From assembly GCF_000001735.4 (NCBI RefSeq), contig NC_003071.7, positions 14,855,443-14,919,442 on the forward strand: a stretch of DNA of 64,000 bases, given 5' to 3'. The notes beneath the pieces were generated by a model, which was not told where the DNA came from, ran no database searches, and saw only the letters and a list, made by a program, of their open reading frames with translations. Made by a program: the position numbers and the translations under genes. This stretch comes from Arabidopsis thaliana. Taxonomy: Eukaryota; Streptophyta; Magnoliopsida; Brassicales; Brassicaceae. Shown piece by piece: positions 40,086 to 51,239 of the stretch (position 1 is its first letter; each line of letters begins with the position of its first letter).

Positions 40086-42139
40086 TCAAAGGAAAATGCT
40101 ACTGACGGAACTATCATCATGCACACGCCAAATGGTCTCACCCAGGAGATTAGCCACTGATAATATTGTTAACTGCGGGAAGTAATTCTTCTCTGCTACA
40201 GGTAATGTGTTTGTCACTATCACTTCTTGCAGCAAACCCCCTGATAATCGCTCTATCGCTGGCGGGCTTCCATATTGATTTGTTTGAAACAAAGAAAACA
40301 AATAATGCTTCAGGAAGTAGTGATTTTGAGACTGTTCAGGAACAAACAAAATATAGGTTAGTGGTTTACCTGAAAACAGCGTGTGTGCAGCACGCATATA
40401 CCTCCCGAGCACCTTCCTGGTGTAACAAAGCTGCTCCTTTTACAATGGTTCCTGAAACAAGAATGGTTCATAGATGATTCAGCCTGGAAAAGGAGAAGTT
40501 GATGGGGAATAGAGAGAGATAGGAAACTTGGTTTGTCGGTAAAATGACAACTCCATGCCGTTTTACTAACCAGCAGTATCAATCATATCATCCACCATTA
40601 TTGCCACCTTCCCTCTTACATCACCAATTAGGTTCATGACCTGAAAGGAAAGTATAACAAATGTGAACTTAAGGGGAAGCAAGCGGTGTTGGTGAGCAAA
40701 CTCTGACTCTGAAAGAAAGGGATACCTCAGCAACATTGTGTCCAGAACGCCTTTTATCGACAATGGCAAGTGGTGCATCTGATAATTTCTTTGCAAAAGC
40801 GCGGGCCCTGGCTACTCCACCAACATCAGGAGAAACCACTACCAAATCCTCTGAGGGAATTGACTTGCTAGCAAGATAATCAAGTATCACCGGCTGAAAC
40901 AATTAAGCAGATAAAGGTATTATACACAAAGGAGCATACACACAATGCATAAAGAGGGGTATCAAGAACGTGGCTTTAGAGGTGAACCTGGCAGTACACA
41001 TGGTCGACTGGAATGTCAAAATAACCCATCGACTGTCCTGAATGAAGATCACAAGCAAGAACTCGATCTGCACCAGCTTCAGTGATAAGATTTGCAACCA
41101 ATTTGGCAGCAATGGATTCACGCCCTTGTGTCTGCAAGCAGCAAAACATACAATTTTATCCAGAAAAGATTACCAATAGCTAAGTTATCAACAAACCCTC
41201 CATATCATGTGAAAGTAGCTAAACCACACAAAGAGACTTTACCTTCCTGTCAGCTCTTGCATATCCAAAATACGGAATCACAGCTGTAACTTTCTTAGCT
41301 GATGCTCTTCGGCAAGCATCTACCATAATCAAAAGCTCCATGAGATTCTCATTAGTGGGAGTGCAAGTAGGCTGCACCAAATAGACGTCACATCCCCTAA
41401 CGCTCTCTTGTAGCTGAACATAGATCTCTCCATCAGCAAACCTCTTAATATTAACCTTGCCAAGATCCAAGCCCATATACCAAGCAATTTCCTGAGCAAG
41501 TGCTGGATTTGCAGTACCAGAGAACAACTTCAACCTTGTATTGGTTCTATTGACTGATTTCTCCATACGAGCAGATTCCAAGAACTTTGGAAGTGTCCTC
41601 TCATTAATAATTGGGATACTTGGATTCCCGTTTCCCACATTCAATGACTCCGGCATATCACATTTCTAGCAACAACAACAACAAGACTCAATCAGAGATT
41701 CATATAATCATATAGGTCTCAATTTCTGTTCCTGGATAGTTTCAAACAAATGTATTCTGAAGAAAGAGACAACCTTTATGTAGCTATATTCGCATAAACA
41801 AACAATATTCAAACGAAAGAGACGAGCTTTTCAGCTCATGCGCCAATAAAAATCTCAGAACTACAAACTTGACAAGATGGCTATTAGGGTCCACTCAATC
41901 TAGGAACCTCAAATCCGGAAACGTAATAAGAAAGGAAGGATCAACATTCAAAAATGCAGAATAAGCAATTCTATAGATTCATGAACACCGCTTACAACAC
42001 AAGCGAAGACAGAGTTTCGGGAGCGAAACTGAGAGGTTCTGACGGATAGAGAAGAGTTAGAGAAGAAAGTTGAAGACGAAGAGGCTAGATACGTCGGCGT
42101 TTTTGCGGCGGGAGGAAAGGATAGACCCAGAGACGCCAT
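40086..42139 (-). CDS. PRS1: Ribose-phosphate pyrophosphokinase 1, chloroplast form
   Basis: Multi-exon minus-strand gene from ATG 42139 to TGA 40086-40088. Exon 1 (42139-41996, 48 residues: [18 protein letters not shown]...) is a Ser-rich chloroplast transit peptide. Exon 2 begins [13 protein letters not shown] and carries the start of the PRPP synthetase fold: [57 protein letters not shown]. Later exons give [17 protein letters not shown] and the PRPP-binding loop VDDMIDTAG, then [10 protein letters not shown] and the C-terminus SVSSIFL. The enzyme makes PRPP from ribose-5-phosphate and ATP for purine, pyrimidine, NAD, His and Trp synthesis. It corresponds to At2g35390. A paralogue, PRS2, lies in the duplicate block on chromosome 1. 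All main motifs are intact. Confidence 0.95.
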
Positions 42140-42898
42140 TGTCAGCAATACCTCACGTAAACCCACCTCTGACTCACTCAAGCAGTCTCTTCCACAACGA
42201 ATTCGGAAAAATTATGGTTTAGGATTTTGAAGGTGACAGAGTGATACGGAAGAAGGAATGGCTTAATGGTTTTCTTCTCTCCTTCTTCTTCGTCTCCGAG
42301 TTTGTGTTGGACTCTTCTTTCTCGAATTTGGATTTTTTTTTTTTTCGTTTTGTGAAAAATAAATAGGAAATGGTTTGGTTGGTGTGTACAAGACTACAAG
42401 TTGTTACTAAACGACATCGTTTGATGGATTGGAGACGTCTGGCTGGACTTTTCTTAGGATTAATTAACTTTTTGGGATTGATTGAAATCTTGGTCTCTTC
42501 ATTTTGTATTTCACCAAATGTCTCAAAACTCAAAAAAAATTTACTAACTTATTTATTTAGAATATTGAAATTTAAACTTTTGTATTTACATTGTTATAGA
42601 ATATACACCAATCAAATTCAGTTTTAGTCAAATTCGAGTTTTGACTTCAAAGAGAAAAATCATGAGATTCATCACTTTTTTGTTCTTCCATTTGACTGCA
42701 ATGTGGAGGGATTGGAATTTATTGGTATACCAAAAAAAATACATGATATACGGTTAAGTTCCTCGTGCCATTTACCTTCAAAAACCGAAGTTGGTAGACC
42801 CGGTTCACAATTCATTTTTTTCCGAATAACCAAACCGGCCCAAAAAGTTTTATCCTTTTGTCTCGGTCTAATCCATTTCTCTAGTGCCAAAGCTAACA
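42140..42898. other. Divergent spacer between PRS1 and the RRM gene
   Basis: Short bidirectional promoter region. Pyrimidine-rich PRS1 leader at left (tct repeats 42268-42330), AT-rich middle, and ggccca (about 42837-42842) near the RRM gene. The ORFs here are low-complexity translations. No gene. Confidence 0.5.
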
Positions 42899-44148
42899 AT
42901 GGCGGTTTTGGAAGCTTCTCTCTCCATTTTCTCCTTCTCTTCTTCTTCTTCCTCTTCAAAACCTTATCTCTTTTCTAAACGCTCTTCTTCCTTAAAACTT
43001 ACTGCCCTTAGTCTTCGAATTCCCAGCAATCTCTCTCCCGTCTTCTCTCTACGTTCCGGCAGCGATAACTCACGGCGGCTCGTCTCCGTACTCTGTTCCG
43101 TCGCGGAGAAAGAAACATCGGCGGATGAAGAAACGTCGCAGGAGGAGAAGACTGAAGAAACCCAGAATTCAAATCTGAAAAGGAAGCTTTTTGTATTCAA
43201 TCTTCCTTGGTCTATGAGTGTAAATGACATTTCCGAGCTCTTTGGACAATGTGGGACTGTGAACAATGTCGAGGTCTTTCTTCTTTCTCAATTTCGTTTC
43301 AATCTTTATGTTATTACTAGCAATTGCCTTACCTCAATTTATAAACTTTTCCTAGATTATAAGGCAAAAAGATGGAAAGAACCGAGGATTTGCTTTTGTA
43401 ACTATGGCTTCTGGAGAAGAAGCTCAAGCAGCTATTGATAAGTTCGATACTTTTGTAAGCTCAAATCCCTTAGATTCTTTTCTGATTGAGTGTTGTTTGT
43501 TTAATTTCAAAGCCTTTTAGGTAGATAGTTCAAACTACTAAATCATACATTGTGTTGAGTTGTTAGCTAAGGTTTGATGTTTAAGCTTCTATCTTCTTTG
43601 TTTTCAGCAAGTGTCAGGGAGGATCATTAGCGTAAGCTTTGCAAGAAGGTTCAAGAAGCCTACTCCGAAATCACCGAACGATCTTCCTTCTCCTGCCCCT
43701 GGAGACACTCGTCACAAACTCTACGTATCTAATCTCGCTTGGAAAGCAAGATCAACACATCTCCGAGAGCTTTTCACTGCTGCAGATTTCAACCCGGTCT
43801 CAGCTCGGGTTGTTTTCGCTGACCCCGAAGGTAGATCTTCTGGCTATGGCTTTGTCTCATTTGCTACTAGAGAAGAAGCTGAGAATGCAATCACAAAACT
43901 CAATGGGAAGGTATGAAGTTCCAAGCATATTAATATAAAGTTTGCTCCTTTAGCCTTGAGCATGTAAAGTGTTTCATTACAATTTGGTTTTTCTATAGGA
44001 GATAATGGGTAGACCTATCACTCTAAAGTTTAGTCTGAGAAGCGCCAGTGAATCTGAAGATGGTGACAGTGTAGAAGCTAACAACGCTTCTGAAGATGGA
44101 GACACTGTAGAAGACAAAAACACTTCCGAAGAAAACATTGTGGAGTGA
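42899..44148 (+). CDS. Chloroplast RNA-binding protein with two RRMs
   Basis: ATG 42899 starts MAVLEASLSIFSFSSSSS..., a Ser-rich chloroplast transit peptide. After an acidic Glu-rich segment (ETSADEETSQEEKTEE) comes RRM1: RNP2 KLFVFNLPW and RNP1 NRGFAFVTM, split by an intron (exon 2 about 43357-43453). RRM2 follows in exon 3 (43609 on): RNP2 KLYVSNLAWKA, RNP1 SSGYGFVSFA. The last exon (about 43999) holds PITLKFSLRSA and an acidic tail ending ENIVE. This is the layout of plant cpRNPs such as CP29/CP31, which bind and stabilise chloroplast mRNAs and assist editing, though sequence divergence suggests a separate branch. It corresponds to At2g35410, about 308 residues. Its specific targets are unknown to me. 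Confidence 0.88.
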
Positions 44149-44272
44149 CTCTTATTATTTTCTCTGTTATCCGATAGGAGCATGAGAATCTGACTAGAGA
44201 TCTTATTACAGTTTTGAAATAACTACTGCTACAAAGAACACAATAATGAAGATGTAACAGAAATTCAGTAAA

Positions 44273-45037
44273 CTATACTTCAATCCTGCTAATGTGTGAT
44301 GAATCACCAAGCCATTGCCATCCTGCTCCTTCATACCGAGTAAGTTCGTCGAACGAGACACAGCTTCCTGTTTGGTAATGCCTTCTTTTGGACTTCACAT
44401 TAGCATCCGTAGTCTTAACCATGAAATGTCCAGTAGAATGTGACCTCGAGAATCGCCAAGCCGAGGCTTCTATTAGCCTTTTGCTTGAACCAGCGGTTGG
44501 AGGATTTTCCTCATCATGGTTTATGTCCTGAATAGTAATTGTGACTGTGTTGTGGAATGATTCAAGCCTTCCAGATCCAATCATGCCAGGATCTAACTCA
44601 CACCGGCAAACAGGACAAGTCTTGTGTAACTCAAACCAAAGATCAATGCAATTTGAATGAAAGGGATGACGACAAACCGTTATGAGCCTAACTGTATCTT
44701 CATCTGAAAACTCTGACAAGCAAATAGCGCATTCCGTCCCATGATTTTTCTTAGTTGCAGATGAATAGTGGAATACAGGAAAGGACCGGATGATAAACGG
44801 GTCGAGGCCAGTATTTTCAGGCGGAGTGGCCACATGGATTAGGTCACCGTAAGGTGTTCGTTGAAGGTTCCAAGTAGTAAATAATCGATTCAGAAGAAAC
44901 TGCCATAAGAAAAGAGAGAAGAATCCGGCGAAAATTACAAAGAGAAGAACACCGGTCAAAACTACGGTGACAGGCATGGAAACACTAGGGAAAACAGCAG
45001 TAGCTGGTATTGAATCTATTGATGTTGTTGACGACAT
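44273..45037 (-). CDS. ATL-family RING-H2 E3 ubiquitin ligase
   Basis: Intronless 254-residue ORF. One N-terminal membrane helix (about residues 22-46, TVVLTGVLLFVIFAGFFSLF), then the GLD signature of ATL proteins (TGLDPFIIRSFPVF) and a RING-H2: CAICLSEFSDEDTVRL, CRHPFHSNCIDLWF, CPVC (about residues 100-145). The spacing, the Pro before the first His and the Trp after the sixth ligand fit the ATL RING-H2 consensus. The tail is Ser/Arg-rich with a WQWLGDSSH motif. ATLs are membrane-anchored ubiquitin ligases, often in defence or growth. It corresponds to At2g35420; I do not recall the ATL number. The ATG at 45037 is the first in the frame. Confidence 0.93.
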   Translation of the reverse strand: MSSTTSIDSIPATAVFPSVSMPVTVVLTGVLLFVIFAGFFSLFLWQFLLNRLFTTWNLQRTPYGDLIHVATPPENTGLDPFIIRSFPVFHYSSATKKNHGTECAICLSEFSDEDTVRLITVCRHPFHSNCIDLWFELHKTCPVCRCELDPGMIGSGRLESFHNTVTITIQDINHDEENPPTAGSSKRLIEASAWRFSRSHSTGHFMVKTTDANVKSKRRHYQTGSCVSFDELTRYEGAGWQWLGDSSHISRIEV

Positions 45038-45571
45038 TTGAAGGTTGATGATTAGAGAAACCCCCAGATTCTACCAGTTTCGTAGATTGCTTGGGATATA
45101 AGAAAGGTTGTTCTTACAAATCCTTGTGAGAAAAGGAGTATTATTGTTCAAGTTAATAGAGAGAAATGAGGAGAATAAAGTGGCTATGTCTGAGAGACAG
45201 AAGTGGCTTTGCTTACCATTTTGAGCGAGTCTTTTGTGACAGTTAAAATCGTTGTCTTAATAATAAATCATTTTACTGTTAAAAATAACTCAAAACGAAA
45301 AATTAATATTGACCATGGAAATAAAGAAAAAGGTTTAGGTAGCAATGATGATCCGGTTTACAAGTACGCAACATTATTTAGTTCGGTTTGATCTTCTGCA
45401 AGATTAGATTTAGGATTGACAAAGAGAATAAACAAAAAGATGAGAGTTTTTGTCTTTGTTGAGTGAGTCACAATCTACAACCACAGAAGGGAGGAAGCTA
45501 ATATGTCCACACAGTTACAAGTCTAAAAGAAGCTATACCTTGATCAACAAATCAGTGAAAATGCAGTGACT
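45038..45571. other. Spacer between the ATL gene and the CCCH gene
   Basis: ATL leader and promoter on the left, CCCH gene 3' UTR on the right. I see no gene. Confidence 0.5.
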
Positions 45572-46815
45572 TTACTCAATATCGTCGATCCAATCACCAT
45601 AAACACGACTGATTTTATCTGGTCCTTTCCATTTCCGTTGAGTTCTGACTCCGTTGGGTTTCTGCGTAACAGCACTAGATGTCCGTTGGGATGAGACTCC
45701 AGGAGAAACAAGGCTAGTCACTGTGTCTACTTGTCCTCTCTGCTTTGTGTCCAAAGTGGCGGATGTTCCGATCTTACATTCTCCTTCAACGAGTCCTCCG
45801 CCAAATGTATGCAACTCTGCAAAAGATACCATAAAGACTCAAACTTTTAGCTAGCGACGATTGAAACTTTCTGCATTTCCATAGCCATTAGGAACAAGCA
45901 GATCAAGAATTCTTTCCAATCAGAAACCAATTGACATCATCACGTAATGGCAATGTAGCAATAGGAAACATTTCAACAATCTCACTCGATCCACTTTAAG
46001 TCCATTAATAGACATTGTCACCAATCCATTCACCAAGCACGATTAACTAATTGGCACCCACAGTCCATATAAAGAATCCTCAAGGAAACCAATACCATTA
46101 CATATACAATTCAACAGACTTAACTTAAGCTAATAAAGATAGTTCTAGTGTTCAAAGATGATCTCTTAGTCCAGAGAATTAGCATCCATTAACCTCTAGT
46201 GACACTCTAAACTCACAGTTCATCAAGCAACACCGATTAAAACCCATTTCTAAACTACATTCGTTGGGGTTACTAATAGATGAAAAAGGCCGTAGCTTTA
46301 CCTGAAGGTCCATGAGCAAAATGGCAGTGAGAACCAAAAGGACAATAGCCAGTAGTCTGCCACTTATTGCAAATCCTTGTCTTCCAATTCGGAGACTTGA
46401 GAGTCTGAGCAACATTGCCACGAGGGCCTAAACTAACCGCAAAGCTTTCTCTGTTTCTTGAAGCCTCTGTCACCGTCTCCTGCCAATTGGGCGGCGGCGG
46501 CGGAGGAAGACGGAGCTCCTCCGCGCTGTGAGCAAAGTGGCAAGAGCTCGCGGAGTAGGGACAAGTTCCGGCGCGGAATTTGAAGCAAAGCTTCGTCTTG
46601 AAGAACGATTTCCCGATCTCGGAGGAGGAGGAAGATCGTGTCTTCTTGCTCGGAGACTCTGCGCCATCAGAGTTTATGGCCCAGACACGGCTGTAATCAT
46701 CCTCAGTGGCCCAGACGGAACTGTCGCCGGAATTTGGAAAACAATTCTCAGGCGGAGGGTCGTGGGTGATTCTCACGTGAACTGCATCACTGCCGTAATC
46801 TCGCCGATGACTCAT
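45572..46815 (-). CDS. CCCH zinc finger protein 28
   Basis: Two coding exons, 46815-46302 and 45816-45572, total 252 residues. The ATG at 46815 opens MSHRRDYGSDAVHVRI; the frame extends upstream without another ATG. Two CCCH fingers: KTKLCFKFRAGTCPYSASSC followed by HFAH (C-x8-C-x5-C-x3-H), and KTRICNKWQTTGYCPFGSHC with HFAHG. Between them are a Pro run and an R/N-rich linker. The first exon ends just after HFAHGPS; exon 2 encodes a Ser/Thr/Gly-rich tail with a closing acidic YGDWIDDIE. Tandem CCCH proteins bind RNA; this one resembles At2g35430 (C3H28), with a paralogue C3H12 on chromosome 1. The 1-kb interval between the exons is one intron. The GC-rich antisense ORF in exon 1 is a shadow. 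Confidence 0.9.
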
Positions 46816-46828
46816 CACGTCGACCAAG

Positions 46829-46846
46829 AAACCCTAAACCCTAACC
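46829..46846 (-). promoter_or_regulatory. Double telo-box in the CCCH gene leader
   Basis: Two and a half telomere-type units, AACCCTAAACCCTAACCC, 14 bases before the CCCH ATG on the minus strand. It lies in the probable 5' UTR. Single telo-boxes are frequent plant promoter elements; this longer run is notable. Confidence 0.7.
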
Positions 46847-47758
46847 CAGGAGTAAAAGCAAGAGGAAGTGGAAAGAGATAGAGAGAGAAAGAGTAGATGA
46901 AGAGGAAGTGGAAAGTAAAGTAGAGTAAAGCCACTCAAAATCGTACTAGTAGTAGCATTTATATAAGGATCAAAATGTGATTAGCTATAAAATCAATAAT
47001 GGTCACAGATTAAATAAAAGAAAGAAGTTTAACTAATGTTGATAATTAAGACGAGTAAAACAAAAGTTGTTAGGCAGAGAGGATTTCTATTTTTAAGAGC
47101 TTCACTTGCTCTACTAGTTTAGCAAGTTGTGTAAATTCACTTCACACTCTCTGAATCGATTCTACCATATGAAACCGCGCTTGTACATTTCAAGAATCCA
47201 ACCCAAACAAGTTTTACAATGCTGACTAATCTCGATCACCACTTCTTTCAATTCTCAAAGAAAACTCAATTGTCTCTTTGAATTCCACATTGCTATCACT
47301 TGCACAACTCGATACTCCATCATGGCGATTTCGTAAATAGATGAAACTAACTTACACGGGTATAAATTATAACCGGAGACGCCAACTCTTACTTACTTGT
47401 AAAACAAGCTACTGGAGAGAAGCTTGATTCTTGAAACTTATCCCTCATAAATGTCCCAGCAAAGCCACCGATGATTATAAATTATCACCTCACCTCATTG
47501 AACACGGAAAGGGGATCCTAGCAGCTCACCCATTGTGGAAGAAATTTTCGATCAGAGCACATCAACATCCAGGCCCTCCATCATCTCACGATGAATCATT
47601 ATGATATCAACACATAAGATTTTTGTTGATTTACTAAATTGGTATACATCTAGTGTTTGGTAATATATAGGCTAGAGTTAAGTATCTTTAATGATACAAC
47701 TTCCATTGCTTGCTTCATTATCTCATCCGCATGCAACCTATTACTTCTGACAAGCCTC
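46847..47758. other. Spacer between the CCCH and amidohydrolase genes
   Basis: The CCCH promoter (GA-rich leader 46859-46920) lies at left; the amidohydrolase 3' UTR is at right. I see no independent gene. Confidence 0.45.
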
Positions 47759-49919
47759 TCAAGGAAGAACCCATTGTCCAGGGAAGAGCTGCATCAGAGT
47801 CTTTCCCAGAATCCAGTCCATCTCAGAACTTGACAAGGATGCTTCTTTTGCAATGATAGTCACAGCTTCTTTAGCTTCTTTATATCCACATTCAAGAACA
47901 ACAAATGGGAAGTCACTGCAGCAGATGGAAAACAGCCAATCCGTATATGATCATGTATTGTTAGTAGATATAGAAGGTTTTTTGTGGTTTTTAGTCGGGA
48001 AAGCGAGGTAAATAAGTATGTTTACCTGCCCCACATGACACGATTTGCCCCAAAATGGGACACAAGTTGAGATAGGAGAGGCGATAGGTCCTGATACGGG
48101 AAGCCGGTTCTTGAGATCCTGAATAGAGCACTGAATTTCACATATACCTGCTTGTTACAATATTCTTCCCTCAGACTCGTATAATCTATAATCTATGAGA
48201 ATTCAGATTCTAAAAGTAATTTTTTTTTCTTTTTCACCTGTGGAAATCTAGACAGCTTCATGAGTTGAGAATAAGCAAGCTTTGCCTCACCACTTCTGCA
48301 GGTTGTTGAAACCATGAATATTAGTACTACATTCTATAGGAATTTCAGGGGACGGGATTATTTTTCACAAAAAGCAAAGAACAGCTCACTCTGGTACTTT
48401 GCAGAATCCAGCGTGATCTAGTAAAACAGTTGTCTTTGGAAATTCTGTGCAAAGTTCCTCAATTTCTGCAATGTGAAGATCTAGACCCTGAATAAAGAAA
48501 ACAAGATTCTTAACGAAAGAACTTCGCGTAAACCACACAACTTTGGAGACCACAAAGGTGAAAATACTACCAGACCTTCATGCACATGAAGCCAACAGGC
48601 ACACAAAGCTCCCCTGCTTTAGAGAACAAGGCTTTACCAACAGCATTTGTCATCTGTGTTGAGTCATTGACAATCAACAGAATACGGTGGAAACTTGATC
48701 TAAGGTCATTGGAATGGTTAAACTGTTACCTTCTGACCCGATGGCCACAAGTAGGGATTAAACCGAACAGCACGATAATTACTCTACAAAAAAAGATTTA
48801 AGTACTCTCAGAAATGAGATGCATATATAATATTTGGAGATGCTTTGAGTAACAGTGAAAGGGAAGACCTCTAAAACAAGATTCTCAAGGTGCGTAATTC
48901 CACTGCCATCTTCTGCAGGATTAGCAAGGCAACAACCGACAAACTTTGATGGGTATCTCTTCAGAACACTGTCAATAAGAAACTCAAAAATCATCTTCAA
49001 AAGTAACTTGAATTAAATCGCTGATATTGCAGACTTGATTGGAGAATCACTTGAAAACTTTTAATTTCACGCAGAACCAAGACCAACCTATGCCCCAGTA
49101 ATGCATCCCATAGTCATATACTAACAAAAAGGAAGCGAAACAGATTTACCATGACTAAAATAAAATGAGAGAAGCATAAATTGTGAAAGAACTATAGTAT
49201 CTTCTGTTAAGAAATACAAAAACATCTTTTTAGAAAAATGCAGATTCAAGTATTAAAAAGGACGAGACCTTGTTACTAAAGAATGGTCAAACTTGTGATT
49301 TATGGGTTGCACAATGAGAGCTCCATCTACTCTTGCCTCTTCCATGTTCTAAAATAAGACGAACAAACAACATCAAAACAGAGGAATAACACAACAAGTA
49401 TCAAAGAAGAAACTTTTTTCCATTTTTTCTCAACAACCCATAATAGTGTCAGAGCTAAGTTTAAACCTTAAGCAAGAAATTGACATCACCAGTCAAAGTA
49501 GGTTCTTGGCCAGGAAAATAAGGATATGTCTCGGCCTGAAAAACACGTATATTTGGAGATTCATTAGATCACTTAATCAGTCCTTATCATCTAACTAGGA
49601 TCAATCTTAAGTGCATTTGCCTTAATTGCTTGATTGCTTAACTTAGTGATCCAAAAAATTCCACAATCGAATTAACAAAGTGTAAGAGTGCGACCTCTTG
49701 AGGAGAAGCCCAAATGTGGAGATGAGAATCGATAACTCTCGAGGTAGACGACGTTGTTTCTGAGTCAGACCCAGCAAAAGCCGCCATTTTTACCGTCCTG
49801 ATTGTTGATGCTATCTTAGTAATAGTACCGATCGATTTGCTTCCTCGGAACAGTACGGACGACGTTAGAGGATGACTGGAAAATGCTAAAGAATTCGTTA
49901 ATCTCAGAGTCACAGCCAT
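47759..49919 (-). CDS. Plastid-targeted amidohydrolase-2 family protein
   Basis: Minus-strand gene with about ten small exons, ATG 49919 to TGA 47759-47761. Exon 1 (MAVTLRLTNSLAFSSHPLTS...) looks like a plastid transit peptide and ends with the metal-binding motif DSHLHIW followed by ASPQE. Later exons read AETYPYFPGQEPTLTGDVNF, NMEEARVDGALIVQPIN, KRYPSKFVGCCLANPAE, AVRFNPYLWPSGQK, GKALFSKAGELCVPVGFM, LDLHIAEIEELC, TTVLLDHAGF, GANRVMWGSDFPF, and finally LFPGQWVLP. These are the strand-end motifs of a TIM-barrel amidohydrolase (HxH, barrel His, barrel Asp in GSDFPF). It corresponds to At2g35450. The family hydrolyses lactones or decarboxylates small acids; the plant substrate is unknown. Exon limits inside were judged by phase only. 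Confidence 0.85.
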
Positions 49920-50345
49920 ATCCCCCCGACAATACCACCAATCACGTAAATATCATTTAATGGGTTTTTTGGTAAAACGATAAAAATATGTTTGGGCTAT
50001 ACATGTATTCATGTTCGGCCCAATAGTCCAATATCATAAAGTTCCAATCGAATTTCTACATTTGTAAACAATTCGATTTTGTATAACAAACAACTATATA
50101 TAAAAATCTTCCAAAATTGTTTACACTGTTAAAATCCTACTTGTATTTGCATTAAGCTTTTTTTGTTTTCCAATTTTTGCATTAAGCTTTATATTATTAC
50201 TTTTTAGTGTTTGTTTGATAAGATCAAAAATCACACATATTATTTGTATATATCTACTCTATATATCGGACTCTACCTCTTCACATAATTCGTTGCCGTG
50301 CCAATCTACATCTCTCCTCCTTCTCTCTACGACATTCTCGAAGCC

Positions 50346-51062
50346 ATGGCGAACGGATTAAACGGCGCCAGTTACGGTCCACCAATCAAGCCACCGGTGA
50401 AAACTTACTACAGTCATGGCCGACGCGGCTCCGACGTAGGTTGCGGTATCTGTGGTTGTTTCTCCAGCTGTCTCCTTTGTTGCGGAGGTTGTCTCGTAAA
50501 CATCATCTGCAACATCCTCATCGGTGTACTCGTTTGCCTTGGAGTCGTTGCTTTAATCCTCTGGTTTATCCTCCGACCAAACGTCGTGAAATTCCAAGTT
50601 ACGGAAGCTGATTTAACGCGATTTGAGTTCGATCCAAGAAGCCATAACCTTCATTACAATATCTCGTTGAACTTTTCGATACGTAATCCTAATCAACGTC
50701 TTGGGATACACTATGATCAGTTAGAGGTGAGAGGTTACTACGGTGATCAGCGTTTTTCTGCTGCGAATATGACGTCGTTTTATCAGGGACATAAGAACAC
50801 GACGGTGGTTGGAACGGAGTTAAACGGACAGAAACTGGTTTTGCTCGGTGCCGGTGGACGGAGAGATTTTAGGGAGGATCGGAGGTCTGGGGTTTACAGG
50901 ATCGACGTGAAGCTCAGATTTAAGTTAAGGTTTAAGTTTGGGTTTTTGAACTCATGGGCCGTTAGGCCCAAGATTAAGTGTCATCTCAAAGTCCCCTTGA
51001 GCACCTCTAGTTCAGATGAAAGATTTCAGTTTCATCCCACCAAGTGCCACGTTGACCTCTGA
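50346..51062 (+). CDS. NHL12: NDR1/HIN1-like protein (NHL12), LEA-14 family
   Basis: Intronless, 238 residues from ATG 50346 (MANGLNGASYGPP). The frame is open further upstream to 50298, but that upstream start is not an ATG. Order: short Pro/Tyr-rich cytosolic head, a Cys-rich palmitoylatable stretch (GCGICGCFSSCLLCCGGC), one membrane helix (about residues 58-78, NILIGVLVCLGVVALILWF), then an extracellular LEA-14 beta-sandwich with the NHL motifs FSIRNPNQRLGIHYD and GYYGDQRF. Proteins of this family sit in the plasma membrane and several (NDR1, NHL3, NHL10) are linked to pathogen response. It corresponds to At2g35460. A TATA-like tctatatat lies near 50257, about 85 bases before the ATG. Confidence 0.92.
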   Translation: MANGLNGASYGPPIKPPVKTYYSHGRRGSDVGCGICGCFSSCLLCCGGCLVNIICNILIGVLVCLGVVALILWFILRPNVVKFQVTEADLTRFEFDPRSHNLHYNISLNFSIRNPNQRLGIHYDQLEVRGYYGDQRFSAANMTSFYQGHKNTTVVGTELNGQKLVLLGAGGRRDFREDRRSGVYRIDVKLRFKLRFKFGFLNSWAVRPKIKCHLKVPLSTSSSDERFQFHPTKCHVDL

Positions 51063-51239
51063 TTTTCTGATTTTTTTCATTCAATTAGTGGTTTTTAGTT
51101 TTTAGTTTAATAGTTGTTTTTTAGTTTATTGTGGGAACCATCTTTTTTTACTTCAAGTGTTCAAACAATCCTTAGGGTTATTGATCATATCTTGCAAACC
51201 GTAGAAGTGCCTTGGTTTGTCTTTTATTCTTTCTTAAAA
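51063..51239. other. NHL12 3' UTR region
   Basis: Short stretch directly after the stop, T-rich, probably the transcript 3' end. Confidence 0.4.

Noticed and set aside
42219-42533. 104-aa minus-strand ORF upstream of PRS1
   Set aside because: Lys/Ser-rich translation of the pyrimidine-rich leader; it lies in the PRS1 5' region.
46528-46881. 117-aa plus-strand ORF
   Set aside because: Antisense to the CCCH zinc finger exon, which has two perfect fingers on the minus strand.
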